From Rhizaria sp. SCN 62-66 (lineage: Eukaryota > Rhizaria, unplaced): DNA of 29,225 nucleotides. The DNA lies in the NCBI GenBank assembly GCA_001724265.1, contig MEDY01000383.1, forward strand, positions 1 to 29,225, written 5' to 3'. Under the pieces are notes generated by a model. It did no database searches. It saw nothing but the letters and a program-made list of their open reading frames with translations, and was not told the DNA's origin. Position 1 is the first letter of the stretch. The number at the start of each line of letters is the position of its first letter. The position numbers were made by a program, and so were the translations under genes. This document shows, piece by piece, positions 8,562 through 18,477 of this stretch.

Positions 8562-10809
8562 ATGATTGCTCGCAAGCTGCTCCGCCAGTCGTCGCAGCTT
8601 GTTGGCTCTATACGAAGCCTTTCGGTCAAAGGTACGTTAATTCGGACTCAAACATGTGTTTATATTCTTCGCTATTCTTTAATCGGCCTTTTGCGTTGAC
8701 TGGAGCGCCCGCAAAGCATTGATTGGAATTCCACCCAACCTCCAAGCACCACCCCTGCCTGGCCCGGTCCGTGAACGACGGTCAAATGCGCGTGCAACGG
8801 CACACAATTGGCTTATCTTTCTCATCCCAGGCGCAAAAGTGTCCCACAATGCCCATGGATCGCGTTGTATCCCGCTTTGTGCGACGCTTTTGTGCCTATT
8901 TTCGCCCTCTCGGGCCTTGGGGCACCCTCAACCCCCCCTTGCTGGGGACCTGGCTGCAACCGGCACTTTGCTAAGTTTAGCAGTATAATCGCGCTTGCTC
9001 ATTACACAATCTTGCGTTCTAGCTGGCTGTGTGCCTGCCTTGTGCGCAGAGCGAGTGTCGCTGTGCTGCGTTGCGGTTTCCGTGGTCTATGGTGCGCTCG
9101 AGCAGGGCGGGCACCCTTTTCGCGCGCGATTTGTAATCTCGCTATAACACAGTAATCCTAGCACCCCATTCAAATTATACTCATATATTGTGCTTAAATA
9201 CTCTCTTGTACACCGCTCACTATCACGTTTTTCTTATTCGCTTTTGTTTTGCGCTATATTCGCCCTTCCCGCCCCGCCGCTCAGCTCCCATGCTGAACTC
9301 GCCCCTTTCCCACGACTCCGTGGTTGTCGCGTCCTCCTCCAAGCGCGCGCGCGCCCTGTCCCCCGCCACTGCCGCGCGCCTCGCCACGCAGGCCTACAAC
9401 GGGCCCGCCAAGGTGATGACCGACGCCGACGACGCGGTCGCCGGCCACGCGCTCTGCACGCTCGGCTGCAAGACGACGACCCACGAGACGCCCATGTGCC
9501 CCTACCCGTCGACCGCGTTCCCGCACACCGCCGCGCTCGCCACCGAGGCCGCCGCCACCGAGGCCGAGCGCGAGCCGAGCGTGGAGGAGATGCTCGCCGC
9601 CCTGCGCGGCCACGTCATCGAGGTCGAGGGCAACATCGGCTCCGGCAAGTCGACCCTCACCAACAACCTCTCCCGCTTCGCTCAGGCTGAGGCCACCGCC
9701 GTGGCGCTCGCCCAGGCCGCCACCGACGGCGCCGCGACCGTCGAGGAGGAGTATTCGGTCGTGCACGGCGAGAAGGTCAACGCCGTCTTCCTCAAGGCTT
9801 TTTACGAGAACCTCACGCAGTACGCCTTCGCCTTCCAGATGTACATGCTCACCACCCGCCTCTACCAGATCGACGAGGCCTCCCGCCAGGTACGCACAGC
9901 ATATATCTCATCGCAATGAACACGCTTTCAAGAAATATCTCACTCACACTTTAATAATTATATTATGTCCCCTATATGTGCTCATCCTCTTGATATATCT
10001 TCTATTTCCTTGTTTTCGCTCTCTCTTCTTTGCTTGACAAACTGAACTGACCCCTGCAGGCGCACAAGGAGAACAAGCTGGTGTTCCTGGACCGCGGCGC
10101 CGTGGGCGACGTGCTGTTCGCGCTGCAGAACTACAAGATCGGCAACATGTCGAAGCAGGACATGGCCGTGTACAAGTCGGTCTGCTCCGAGCGGCTCCCG
10201 GCCTCTCTGTCGGACAAGGTCGACGCCGTCGTCTACCTCGACGTCGCCCCCGAGACGTGCTGGTACCGCATGACCACTGTCCGCCAGCGCGAGGCCGAGG
10301 AGGGCGTGCCGCTGGCGTACCTCGACGGCATCGACTCGGTTTACTTCCACCTCCTCGTCGACTGGCTCGCCGCGCGCAAGGGCGGCTTCCACGACATGAA
10401 CATCGGCTCCGCCCCGCCCGTCATGGTTGTCCGCTGGGAACGCTTCGGCTGCCACAAGGCCGTGTTGCGCCAGCTCTACGAGCTGCTCCAGGGCCGCCGC
10501 AAGTCCCCCACTGTCGCCTTCACCACCGACGCCTCCGTCCCCGTCTCCGAGAGCGTCGACCTCGTGATCGAGAGCGAGGAGCAGGTCCAGGCCGCCGCGG
10601 CCGCGCTCAAGGAGCACGACGCGCTCACGGTCACCTGCGCCGCCTCGGGCGCCGCGCGCGAGGTCCGCTCCGTGGCCCTCAAGTGGGGGCTTGAGCACAG
10701 TGCGGCCTTCCGCAAGGTCGCCATGCACGTTCTGTCGGAGCAGGGCCACGTGCTCTTCTACGGCAAGGACACCGAGGTCGAGACCCCCGAGTACAACTGC
10801 GCCAAGTAA
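8562..10809 (+). CDS. Deoxynucleoside kinase (dCK/dGK/TK2 family), probably three exons with a mitochondrial-type presequence
   Basis: Phosphorylates deoxynucleosides to monophosphates in the salvage pathway. Secure exons are 9285-9889 and 10060-10809 (intron donor GTACGC). They hold the P-loop EGNIGSGKST (nt about 9626-9655), FAFQMYMLTTR, FLDRGAVGD (the DRS-like motif), a YLDVAPETC block and the lid RQREAEEGVPLAYL. The ATG at 9290 has a poor context (C at -3). Exon 1 (8562-8631) has a good context and encodes MIARKLLRQ...SIRSLSVK: basic, Ser/Leu-rich, no acidic residues, as in mitochondrial presequences. It ends at a GTACGT donor and joins in frame to the CTCAG acceptor at 9284, giving 474 aa. 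That intron would be 653 nt, longer than the others, so an extra exon or a separate small gene is possible. About 110 residues precede the P-loop and about 100 follow the kinase fold, with no match I recognise. The stop is TAA. Confidence 0.75.
8632..9284 (+). other. Putative long intron 1 of the dNK gene (653 nt)
   Basis: Starts GTACGTTA, the donor type shared by the introns here, and ends in a pyrimidine-rich CCGCCGCTCAG. The middle (8720-8960) is richer in GC than other introns. It also holds a good internal acceptor (TTTCTCATCCCAG ending at 8831) but no second GTACG donor. The spliced joins are inferred. Confidence 0.5.
9118..9125 (+). promoter_or_regulatory. Second E2F-like string TTTCGCGC
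   Basis: Identical to the string at 8543-8550, 165 nt before the ATG at 9290. If dNK has an alternative downstream promoter that skips the presequence exon, this is where it would lie. Speculative. Confidence 0.25.
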
Positions 10810-11593
10810 GTAAGTTACAAGAAAGCAAACAGGAAGCGCGGTGTGTTTACGCAAGCGTTCTCTCTTGCTCTTGCTCTTGCTGATGCTGATGCTGTGTATG
10901 TGTGCTCGATTTCTCTGTCTCTGATTCTATGTGTGTCGTCTCCTTCGTCTCTCAGGTGTTACTGCGATTGGTTGTGGTGTTCTGAGACAGGGGATGTTGT
11001 TATTCTTAGTACTTCTAGTCTCTCTCGTATAGTGTTGCTGCTGCTGCTGTTTATGTGATATAAGCTTTGTTTTGTTATTGTTGTTTGATTGTCTTGTCGT
11101 TTTAAGTGACAGGCATGAATGATTTCAATCTTAAAGTTTGCTTTTGTTGTTTATTAGAAATTGGCTTTGCTGATGTTGTGTTTGTATGTCCACTACTACT
11201 ACTACTAAGGCAGTGAGCGGGATCATTTCCCGAATCACTGCATTTTTTATCTAACAAAGCGTATAGAGCTCTCTGATTGCTCTTATTCTTTGACGAAAAA
11301 GTTTCCTCTCAGCAGTCTGCGCCTTAGCAACACGGCGAAGATGAGGTCGGCAAAGCCACTTTTGTGTTTCATAGTTTGAACGATAGTTCCTTTCACCATG
11401 TGTGAATACAATTAAAATCCATAATTATTCTTATTCTCACCTCTTCTGATTTAATAATTTTAATACGCTTGACGGAAGATAGACACGTTTTCTAGACCTA
11501 CAAAGCTCGCTCGCACTTTGCGTTCGGTCAAATCGTCCATTGCGCCTTTCCACCTCTGTCGCGCGCCACACTGGGCCTGTTTTCGGATTGTTT
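10810..11593. other. Intergenic region downstream of dNK
   Basis: About 780 nt. T/G-rich near the dNK stop, with CTTGCT/GCTGAT simple repeats (10860-10890) and an (ACT)5 run near 11191-11206, then AT-rich. No supportable gene or RNA. Confidence 0.6.
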
Positions 11594-11806
11594 ATGCCTA
11601 TCACGCTTGCCCAAAACTGTGCGAGTGCCTCGGCGTCGGTTTCAGACGGCTCCGACGCGGATTAGGAGCAGGCGTGCACTTCTCTCGCCGCGAAAAGGCA
11701 GGCCAACGCTGAAGCCGGCGCCCTCGTCTTCCTTTCGCTGCCCTGTGCGCCTCACAACGAGGCCGCTAACGGCAGGCCTTACGGCTTCAGTAGCAACAGT
11801 GAGGGC
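11594..11806 (+). other. In-frame upstream reading frame of the RING-CH gene, broken by a TAG
   Basis: An ATG at 11594 is in the same frame as the RING-CH protein. The frame is GC-rich and open except for one TAG at 11663-11665. It could be an N-terminal extension if TAG is decoded, a short upstream ORF, or plain 5' UTR. The ATG context is poor (T at -3). GATTAG could also be an intron acceptor, but no GTACG donor is seen nearby. Confidence 0.35.
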
Positions 11807-14179
11807 ATGAGCGCTGGGCGTGAGGGCCCGGGTTACAGCTCCGCGTTTGCGCGCGGCAATGCTGGCGTCAATAGCAGCAATCTTCCCCACGGCAGCAACA
11901 GCTCTCTCAGTCCCCGTCTGCGCACTCAGCTCTCGCTCTCAAGCGATCGCGCGAACTCTAGCTCGTCGACGTCGTCGTCGTATGCAGCGGCGGCAGCGTC
12001 GCTGTCGTGGCGGCAGCGAGAGCGCGTCACACTGCCCGCCTCGTTCGCCGTACAACGGCAACAGCTAAAACAGCAGCAGCAGCAGTCATTAAAGCAGCAG
12101 AATGAGCAAGAGCAGGAGCATGAGCGTGTGACACTGCCAACTCCGCCTAGCGCAACGAGTATGCGCGCGCAGATTAGTTGCAGCAACAGCTGCAGCGAAC
12201 GCGATGACGACGAGCAAAAGCAAGAGCAAAGACAGGAGCAGGAGCAGCATTACAGCTGTAGCAACGCCACGACTGACACTGACAACGGAAACACTGACAA
12301 TGGCCGTGAGCGTGAGCGTGAACGTGAGTCGGAGCCTCTGCAGTGCCGCATTTGCCTTTGCCCGGGCACGCCCGCACAGCGAGCGCCCGCTCCCAGCACT
12401 TACACCTACACTTACACTCAGACGCAGACTGAGAGCCAGCAGACGGACAGTCGCAGACACGGTTACAGTCGCAGTCAAGGTCACGCTCCCAGTCAGTCTG
12501 CCAGTAGCGCGGGCCACGGCGCGAGCGACGCTCTGATCGCGCCGTGCCGGTGCGCGGGCTCGCAGCGGTGGGTGCACCGCGCCTGTCTCGACCGCTGGCG
12601 CACGCACAAGTCGACTACTCCACGTAGTGGAGGCAGCGGCGGAGACGGCGATTGGGGCTGGGATTTGTCGCACGGGCTTGCTGGGCTCGGGCTAGGACTA
12701 GGAGGGCTTGGACTTGGGCAACAGCCGCAGCAACAGCGGCAACAGCAGGGGGCTGGGGAGCGGAGGTGGCAGCCGCCGCCGTCGCAACGGCAACGGCGCA
12801 ATCATAACAATAATATCGGCGGTGGCAACTTGGCTGGTGTCGTGTTACCATTTCCGTTTAATATGCTGTTTTCGGGTCTTGGTATTAATCACATGTTTGA
12901 TTCCCTCAACAACGCGAACAACCATGGCAACGATAACAACAATCGCGTCAACGGGAGTGGTTGGAACTACTCTGGAGGTGTCGGTCTCTTTGGCATGCCA
13001 TTTGCGTCTGCTTCATGGAGCTACACTTGGGGCGGCAACAACAACAGCAGCAGCAGTAACAGTAACCGGAGCGCTGCTATTCACAACAACACCAATGTTA
13101 ACATCAGCTCGTATACGAACTCTCGCCCAAACGCAAACTCAGATAGTTCGAGCTCAGGAGCTGCTGCTGCGCAGTCCTAGTCGCAGCCCCAGGCAGAGCC
13201 GCAGCCGGAGCCTGAGCCTGAGTTCCCGCCGGACACTGCGCATTTGTCGCGGGAGTTCTTTTACTGCACAACCTGCGGCCACCGCTACCGCTTTATAGAG
13301 AAGCACTCGAAGTCCGATGACCCCGCCACGACTCTCGCAGCCAGTGGTGATAAAGCCAGTGCCGCTGCTCACGGTCATTCAGCGAACACGCACGCAACAG
13401 CCGCTGCGGCCCAAAGCCAATCCAGTCACGCGGCATCCGCCGCAGTGCGGGGCCAGCCCAGTGCGGGCGCGTGGCTGCTGCTCGCCCTCGACCTCTGCGT
13501 CCCTGCGCTGCTGTTGCTGCTGCTGTGGCGCTGGCTGTACACGCTCTGCGCGGCGCCAAACGGGCCCCCGCTCCCCGCAGCCGCGCTCAGCGCACTGTTC
13601 TATTCACAGTTGCAACCGCAACCACAGCCTCAGCCTCGGCAGTCTTGGTTGCGCGGTGATGCGTCATCATCGCCGTCGTCGTCACTGGCGCGTCGTCCGC
13701 TGGCGCATCCCGCCCTGGTGTCGCTGCAGCTGCTGCTGGCGCTGCTGGGCGCGCTGCACTGGATGTGGCGCCTGCTCGCGTGGCGGCCCCCGGACGCGCT
13801 GGCCCGCTCCGCGCTGTGGCGCCGCGTCCCGCGCCCGCGCGCCGCGCCCCTGGTTGCGCTGCCGCTGGGCGGGCTCTGGGGCGCGCTGGCCAGTCTGCTG
13901 CTGCTCACCGGCGCGCTGGGCGCGGGCGCCGAGGCCGCGCGGGCCGTGCGCTGGCGCGTGGCGGCGAGGCTTGGCCGCACGGACGGCGTTCACGGCGCAG
14001 AGAGCACAGATGGCGCTCAGAGCGTTGAGAGCGCTGGGAGCGCGGATGGCGCTGAGAATGGTGTGCGAGGCAGTGCAACTGCAACTGCAGCAGCAGCGGC
14101 AGGAGCTGGAGTTGAAGTGCGTGGGAAAATGGCAGATGCAGAGAGGTTTCCTGTGGAAGATATGAGTTGTCTGCTCTGA
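11807..14179 (+). CDS. RING-CH (MARCH-like) membrane E3 ubiquitin ligase, interrupted by in-frame TAG
   Basis: RING-CH proteins are membrane-bound E3 ligases that ubiquitinate membrane proteins. The frame from the ATG at 11807 runs to a TAG at 13178-13180, then continues open in the same frame to a TGA at 14177-14179. Zinc ligands before the TAG: C-x2-C (codons at 12344, 12353), then C-x-C-x7-H-x2-C in PCRCAGSQRWVHRACLDRW (12542-12598). The last C-x2-C pair, in FFYCTTCGHRYRF (13265, 13274), lies after the TAG, followed by three hydrophobic, probably transmembrane segments (about 13464-13550, 13702-13785, 13840-13925). Thus the domain is complete only if the TAG is passed. Inserts are 63 residues between the first ligand pairs and 226 (Gln/Asn/Gly/Ser-rich) before the last. 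The local reading is QS-TAG-SQPQ, so TAG sits where a Gln (CAG) would fit. Read through, the product is 790 aa; stopped, it is 457 aa without membrane anchors. It could also be a young pseudogene or hold a sequencing error. Confidence 0.7.
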
Positions 14180-14766
14180 TCACCTCTGCAAGGAAATTTG
14201 CTCAATATCGAACAAGTTCGCTTCAAGTCTCAGTCACATGACTCTTAGTCGTTGAGCGCGATATCTACATGTGACAAAGACTTTTTTGAAACGCAACTAC
14301 CTAATATTCTGTTAATAAAAAAACTTGTTGTTGATATTGTAATGATTTTCTCTTCATTTTGGTGAAGATATCCCTGTGAATGTTGTTCTGACTTGAAGGG
14401 ATGCTGTTGGGGTTCCGAAAAAATCGGGCGAGGTTGTTGGAAACGACTCAGTTCGGTTGGTCGGTCAAAAACTGTCTGTGTGCATCCAGACAGTCGTTGG
14501 CAAGTCTTTTCCTTCTATTGTGTCATATATTTTTTTGTAAACTCGTCTTTGCATATTTTACAGCTTTAGAGCTATCGCGCCTCGCCTCCGGCTGGGCGTT
14601 GCCTACAGGCAGTAACGGCTCTTGGCCCAGTCACTCCAACTGCCCCCTCATTCATTCTCCAGAGCCCCAGCACGCGCCCCATCTTGACTCCCACTCACCT
14701 AACCTTATGTACCTGTCCACGTTCTGTTTCTTTTGTTGGCTTTCGCCCGCCCACTGCGCAGACGCG
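14180..14766. other. Intergenic region before AK7, including its probable promoter
   Basis: AT-rich to about 14400, then mixed. From 14401 to 14766 the AK7 frame has no stop, with in-frame ATGs at 14401 and 14707. However, the encoded residues (Cys/Phe/Leu-rich, mixed) do not resemble AK7 and composition is not coding-like, so it is taken as 5' leader. A pyrimidine-rich stretch ending CACTGCGCAG just before the ATG resembles a splice acceptor, so a 5' UTR intron is possible. Confidence 0.5.
14598..14616 (+). promoter_or_regulatory. X-box-like inverted half-sites (RFX type)
   Basis: GTTGCC and AGTAAC match the two halves of the RFX X-box (GTNRCC / RGYAAC), about 150 nt before the AK7 ATG. The spacer is 7 nt, whereas known X-boxes use 0-3, so this is a weak candidate. 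Confidence 0.2.
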
Positions 14767-17700
14767 ATGCGCATCTTTCTGATCGATGTGTCATCGTACC
14801 TCGGCAAGGCCCTCAAAGCGGTCTTCACCGCCAACCAGCACGAGGTCGTCTCTCCCGCCTCCGTACGTCTCCTACCAGCTCAGAAACCTCGATTAACATA
14901 GAATATTGGAAAATTTTATGAAGATACCCGCGCTGTCTCGCTCCAACATGCTCCTGGCCGCTCTCTACTCTCACCCTTCGCTCTTTCTCTTTCTTTGCTT
15001 GCTCTCTCTGTACCTTATCTCTCTGCGTCCTACAGTGGGACAAGACCGAGCTGACGGAGCTGTTGTCGACGTCCGAAGCCATCATCCTCGACTTGGTCAA
15101 CTGCCCCGAGCAGTCGCACGCGATCATCACCCAGCTCAAACACGCCGCCGCCGAGGCCGAGGCCAACGACGGCTTCGCGGCCCCCATGGACCAGCTCCTC
15201 ATCGGCGTCTCCACCGTCCTCACCTGGGGCCGCACCTCCTCCAAGCCGGGTGGCAAGACCCCCGTGTTTAACGAGACGCAGTACAAGCGCCGCAAGTGTT
15301 CCCCGCGCTTCCGCGGCGTGCGCCAGCTCGAGACGCTGGTGCTCGCCGCGCAGCGCGAGAGCCTGTTCTCGTATGTCGTCGCGCCCGGCGTGCTCTACGG
15401 CAACGGCGAGTCCGCCTTCCACTTGCTTTTCCGCGACGCCTGGCTCTGCAACAAGGCCAACAAGGCAGGCGCGAACGCTGTGGCGAACCCCGAGAACGGC
15501 AACGCCAACGGCAAGACGGGCAGCGGTTTGATGATTCTGGGTGAAGGCAACAACGTGATCCCGACAATCCACGTCTCCGATCTCGCCGAGGCTGTGCTGC
15601 AGCTGCTCTACTCGCCGCCCACGCACACACAATACGTCGTCGCTGTCGACGGCTCCCGCGCCACGCAGCGCCAGATCGTGCGTGCCATCGCCCACCACCT
15701 CGGCCTCGGCGCCGGGGCCGCGGTGACCGTGAGCAAGGACGACCCGCGGCTCGTGCAGGCGCTCCTCGAGCTCGACCCCGCCTCCGCCGCCGCCGCCGAC
15801 AGCAACAACAGCAACAACGCGGACGGCAACAACGACGACGGCGCTGGCGGTGCCGCTGGTGACGCCGACGGCACGAACGCCGCCGCCGCCGCCGCGACGG
15901 GCGCTGCCCCGCTGGTGGCCCCGTCCGACACGGCGACCGCGGGCGTCGGCTCCGGCGACCCCGAGGTTCTCCTGCTGAACCTGGCCTTCCAGACGCAGTC
16001 GTGCACGCTTGCGCAGCTGCCGCTGCAGTGGCGTTGCCTCGACGGGCTGCCCGCGGCGCTGCCCGCTGTGCACAAGGAGTTCCTCGCGGCCCGCAAGCTG
16101 CGGCCCGTGCGCGTGCACATCGCCGGCGGGCCCGGCTCGGGCAAGTCGCTCTACGCGACGCGCATCGCCAACGGACTGCGTCTGCCGCATGTGACCGTCG
16201 CGCAGTGCCTCGAGGACGCCGCGGCCAGTAAGACGCAGCTCGGCGACGCCATCCGCCGCTTCTTCGCAGAGGCCGGCGCACAGAGCGCCGCCGCCGCGGG
16301 GGGACGCTTCGGCGCCGGCTCCGCCTCGGTCTCCGCCGCCGCCGCCGCCGCCGCCGCCAAGCGCGGGTCTGCCGTGGGCGGTGGCGCTGCGGGCAGCGGC
16401 AACAGCGCCGTGGCCGCGGGCGTCGCCGGCGGCGCGCGCAAGCCGGGCGCGCCGCTCTCGGTCTCGGCCGTGGCTGCCGCCGCGGGCGTTGGCGCCGGCA
16501 CCGCGGGCGCGGGCAAGGCCGGCAAGCCCGGCGTGCTGGGCGGCCGCGCGGGCGCCGGGGCCGCGGGCGCCGCGGCGGGCTCCGCTGAGGACACGTATCT
16601 CGGCCTGCGGCTGCCGGCCAAGCTGGTCTGCGAGGCCGTGCGGCGCCGGCTGCGGTCCCCGGAGTGCCGCAACAAGGGCTTTGTGCTCGACGGGTTCCCG
16701 CGCACGGCCGAGGAGGCGAAGCTGTTGTGGCGCCAGCGCGCGCGCGTGTTCGCCGAGAGCGAGGACGGCGACGACGGCGGCGGCGTGGACCCCCACGGCG
16801 ACGACGGGCAGGGCGGCGCGTCGGCATTTGCGGGCGAGGACGCCGGCGAAGGTGCGGGCGTGACGCTCGACGCCGAGGGCAACGTTGTCGAGCGCGAGGA
16901 CATCACGTGGCTGCAGGACGACGACGAGGACGACGACGGCGACGAAGAGGGTGAGAACGGCCACCCCGACGGCGGCGACGAAGAGGAGGACGACGACGAC
17001 GAGGAGACCATCGAGCGTCTGCGCATGCTCGAGATCCTGCAGGCTGAGATCGAGGCCGAAGAAGAGGAGGCCGCCTTCGCCGACAACAGCACGGGCGCCG
17101 GAGCCGACGGCGACGACTCGGGCGCGCCCAAGCCCGTTGCGGCCCGCGCCTCGGGCGCCGCGCGGCTGCGCCGGCTGGGCGGCCCGCTGCTGCGCCGCTC
17201 GCGCCGCCTCGACCCGGCCACACGCGTCGACCTGTGCATCTTCCTGCACGTGACCGAGGCCGAGGCCGCGCGCCGCCTGCGCGAGCTGCCGCAGCGCGAC
17301 GTCATCGAGCGCCACAACGACCAGGAGGGCTTCCGTCGCCGCTGGGCGCGCTGGACACTGCAGCAGGGCGCGCTGGGCGTCGCCTCCACGCTCGCCGCGC
17401 GCGCGCTCAACAACAACGGCTCCGTCGCCGGCGGCGCGGCCGCGCAGCAGGGCGGCGCGCAGCAGCAGGGCTCCATTTATGACTGGGTCGACGTCGACGT
17501 GCTCGAGGTCGGCCAAGACGTCGCCGCCGACGTGTCCCGCGCGCTGGGCGTGATCCAGGCGTACGTCACGCGCTTGGGCAAGCCGTTCAACTACTTCCCG
17601 GCGCCCGAGGATGTCGCGGCCGCGCGCGCCGAGCGCGACGCCGCCGCGCGCGCCGCGGCGCAGCGTGCGCAGGCCGCGCGCATCGCCAAGGCGCGCGCCG

Positions 17701-17957
17701 AGGCGGCCGAGCGCGCGCGCAGGGAGGCGCACGACGCGCAGATGCGCCAGACCGTGCTGGAGCAGGACCGCAAGCTCGTTGAGGCGTGCTCGCTGCCGCT
17801 GCGCCAGTACTTGGTCACGCATGTCGTGCCCGCTGTGGTCGATGGACTGCTGGATGTGTGCAAGACGCAGCCGCAGGATCCCGTGGACCACCTGGCCGAG
17901 TACCTGTTCAAGATTGCGGTCAACGGCAGCACTTTCACTGTTGACGACCAGGCGTGA
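14767..17957 (+). CDS. AK7: Adenylate kinase 7 (epimerase-like, AK and Dpy-30 domains), two exons
   Basis: Balances adenine nucleotides and is linked to motile cilia in animals. Exons 14767-14862 and 15036-17957 (donor GTACGT, phase 0) give 1005 aa; animal AK7 is about 720. Domain order matches the family: an NAD-dependent epimerase-like region (about 1-330) with FNETQYKRRK, YVVAPGVLYGNGES and ILGEGNNVIPTIHVSDLAEA; the AK P-loop GGPGSGKS (396-403); the NMP-binding LDGFPRT (Asp 584); an acidic region (about 610-700); a VDLCIFLHVTEAEAARRL strand and a lid-like RDVIERH; an Arg/Ala-rich helix; then a C-terminal Dpy-30 motif (about 950-995) with LRQYLVTHVVPAVVDGLLDV and DPVDHLAEYLF, a dimerisation helix that docks amphipathic helices. 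The extra length is mostly Ala/Gly insert between the P-loop and GFPR (188 residues apart instead of about 75) and Asn/Ala insert at about 250-300. Large antisense frames here are codon-bias shadows. The stop is TGA. Confidence 0.9.
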
Positions 17958-18477
17958 AGTGTGAAGTGTGCGCTTGTCAGCGAACGAAACGTACTAGTCG
18001 GGCCAAGCAGGATAGGCAGTAGTTGTGTGTTTGATATACATTTCTAACGATGATGTGTGCGTACATAGACTACGGGCATATATGTGCAGATACGTAGAGT
18101 AAATAATAAACAACTTTATATACTTTGTAACTTCAGCTAAGTCTATTCAGTGCGTGGTCTGCGTCGTTTTGTGGAATGTAGCCGTTGCGAGTGCGGCTGC
18201 TTTGTATCTCGCAGTTGCGCTGCGGCGCCCGAGAAGGGCAATCAAACAGGGTTCTGCGTTCGATATTAGATCGATAACTACGAGTGATATTCTGCTTCTG
18301 TAAAATCAAAGTCTGTTTTTTATTTATGCCCTTACTTGTTTGTCAAGAAACGTGTATATGTATCTCACAATTCACTTCCTCTTGCCTCGCTACTTCAACC
18401 CAAATTTCCCTCCAGTCCTTGCTTTCCATCTGCTCCTGTAACACTGCGATCTGAGCTTCTGAGCCGCTCACGGATAG
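17958..18477. other. Intergenic region between AK7 and the Orc1/Cdc6-like gene
   Basis: 520 nt, AT-rich, with AATAAT/AATAAA-like strings at about 18102-18110 that could serve AK7 polyadenylation. The 5' leader of the next gene is pyrimidine-rich. No gene or RNA is seen. Confidence 0.5.

Noticed and set aside
8719-8988. Possible small gene of about 83-90 codons in two overlapping frames between NUBP1 and dNK
   Set aside because: Residue content is unremarkable and nothing is recognised. It lies in what is more simply intron 1 of dNK. Kept only as an alternative partner for the presequence exon.
10803-10815. GTAAGT-like donor overlapping the dNK stop
   Set aside because: Secure donors in this window are GTACG or GCACG. 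The TAA ends a sensible C-terminus and the following DNA is T/G-rich and non-coding.
12605-13250. Treating the Gln/Asn-rich part of the RING-CH gene as an intron that removes the TAG
   Set aside because: No GTACG/GCACG donor is present, the frame is open for over 190 codons with poly-Asn/Ser/Gln runs typical of coding inserts here, and it would be far longer than the secure introns.
15030-17891. 953-codon open frame antisense to AK7
   Set aside because: It mirrors the AK7 coding sequence. Strong G/C third-position bias removes stops on the opposite strand. The product is Arg/Ala/Gly/Val-rich with no recognisable motif.
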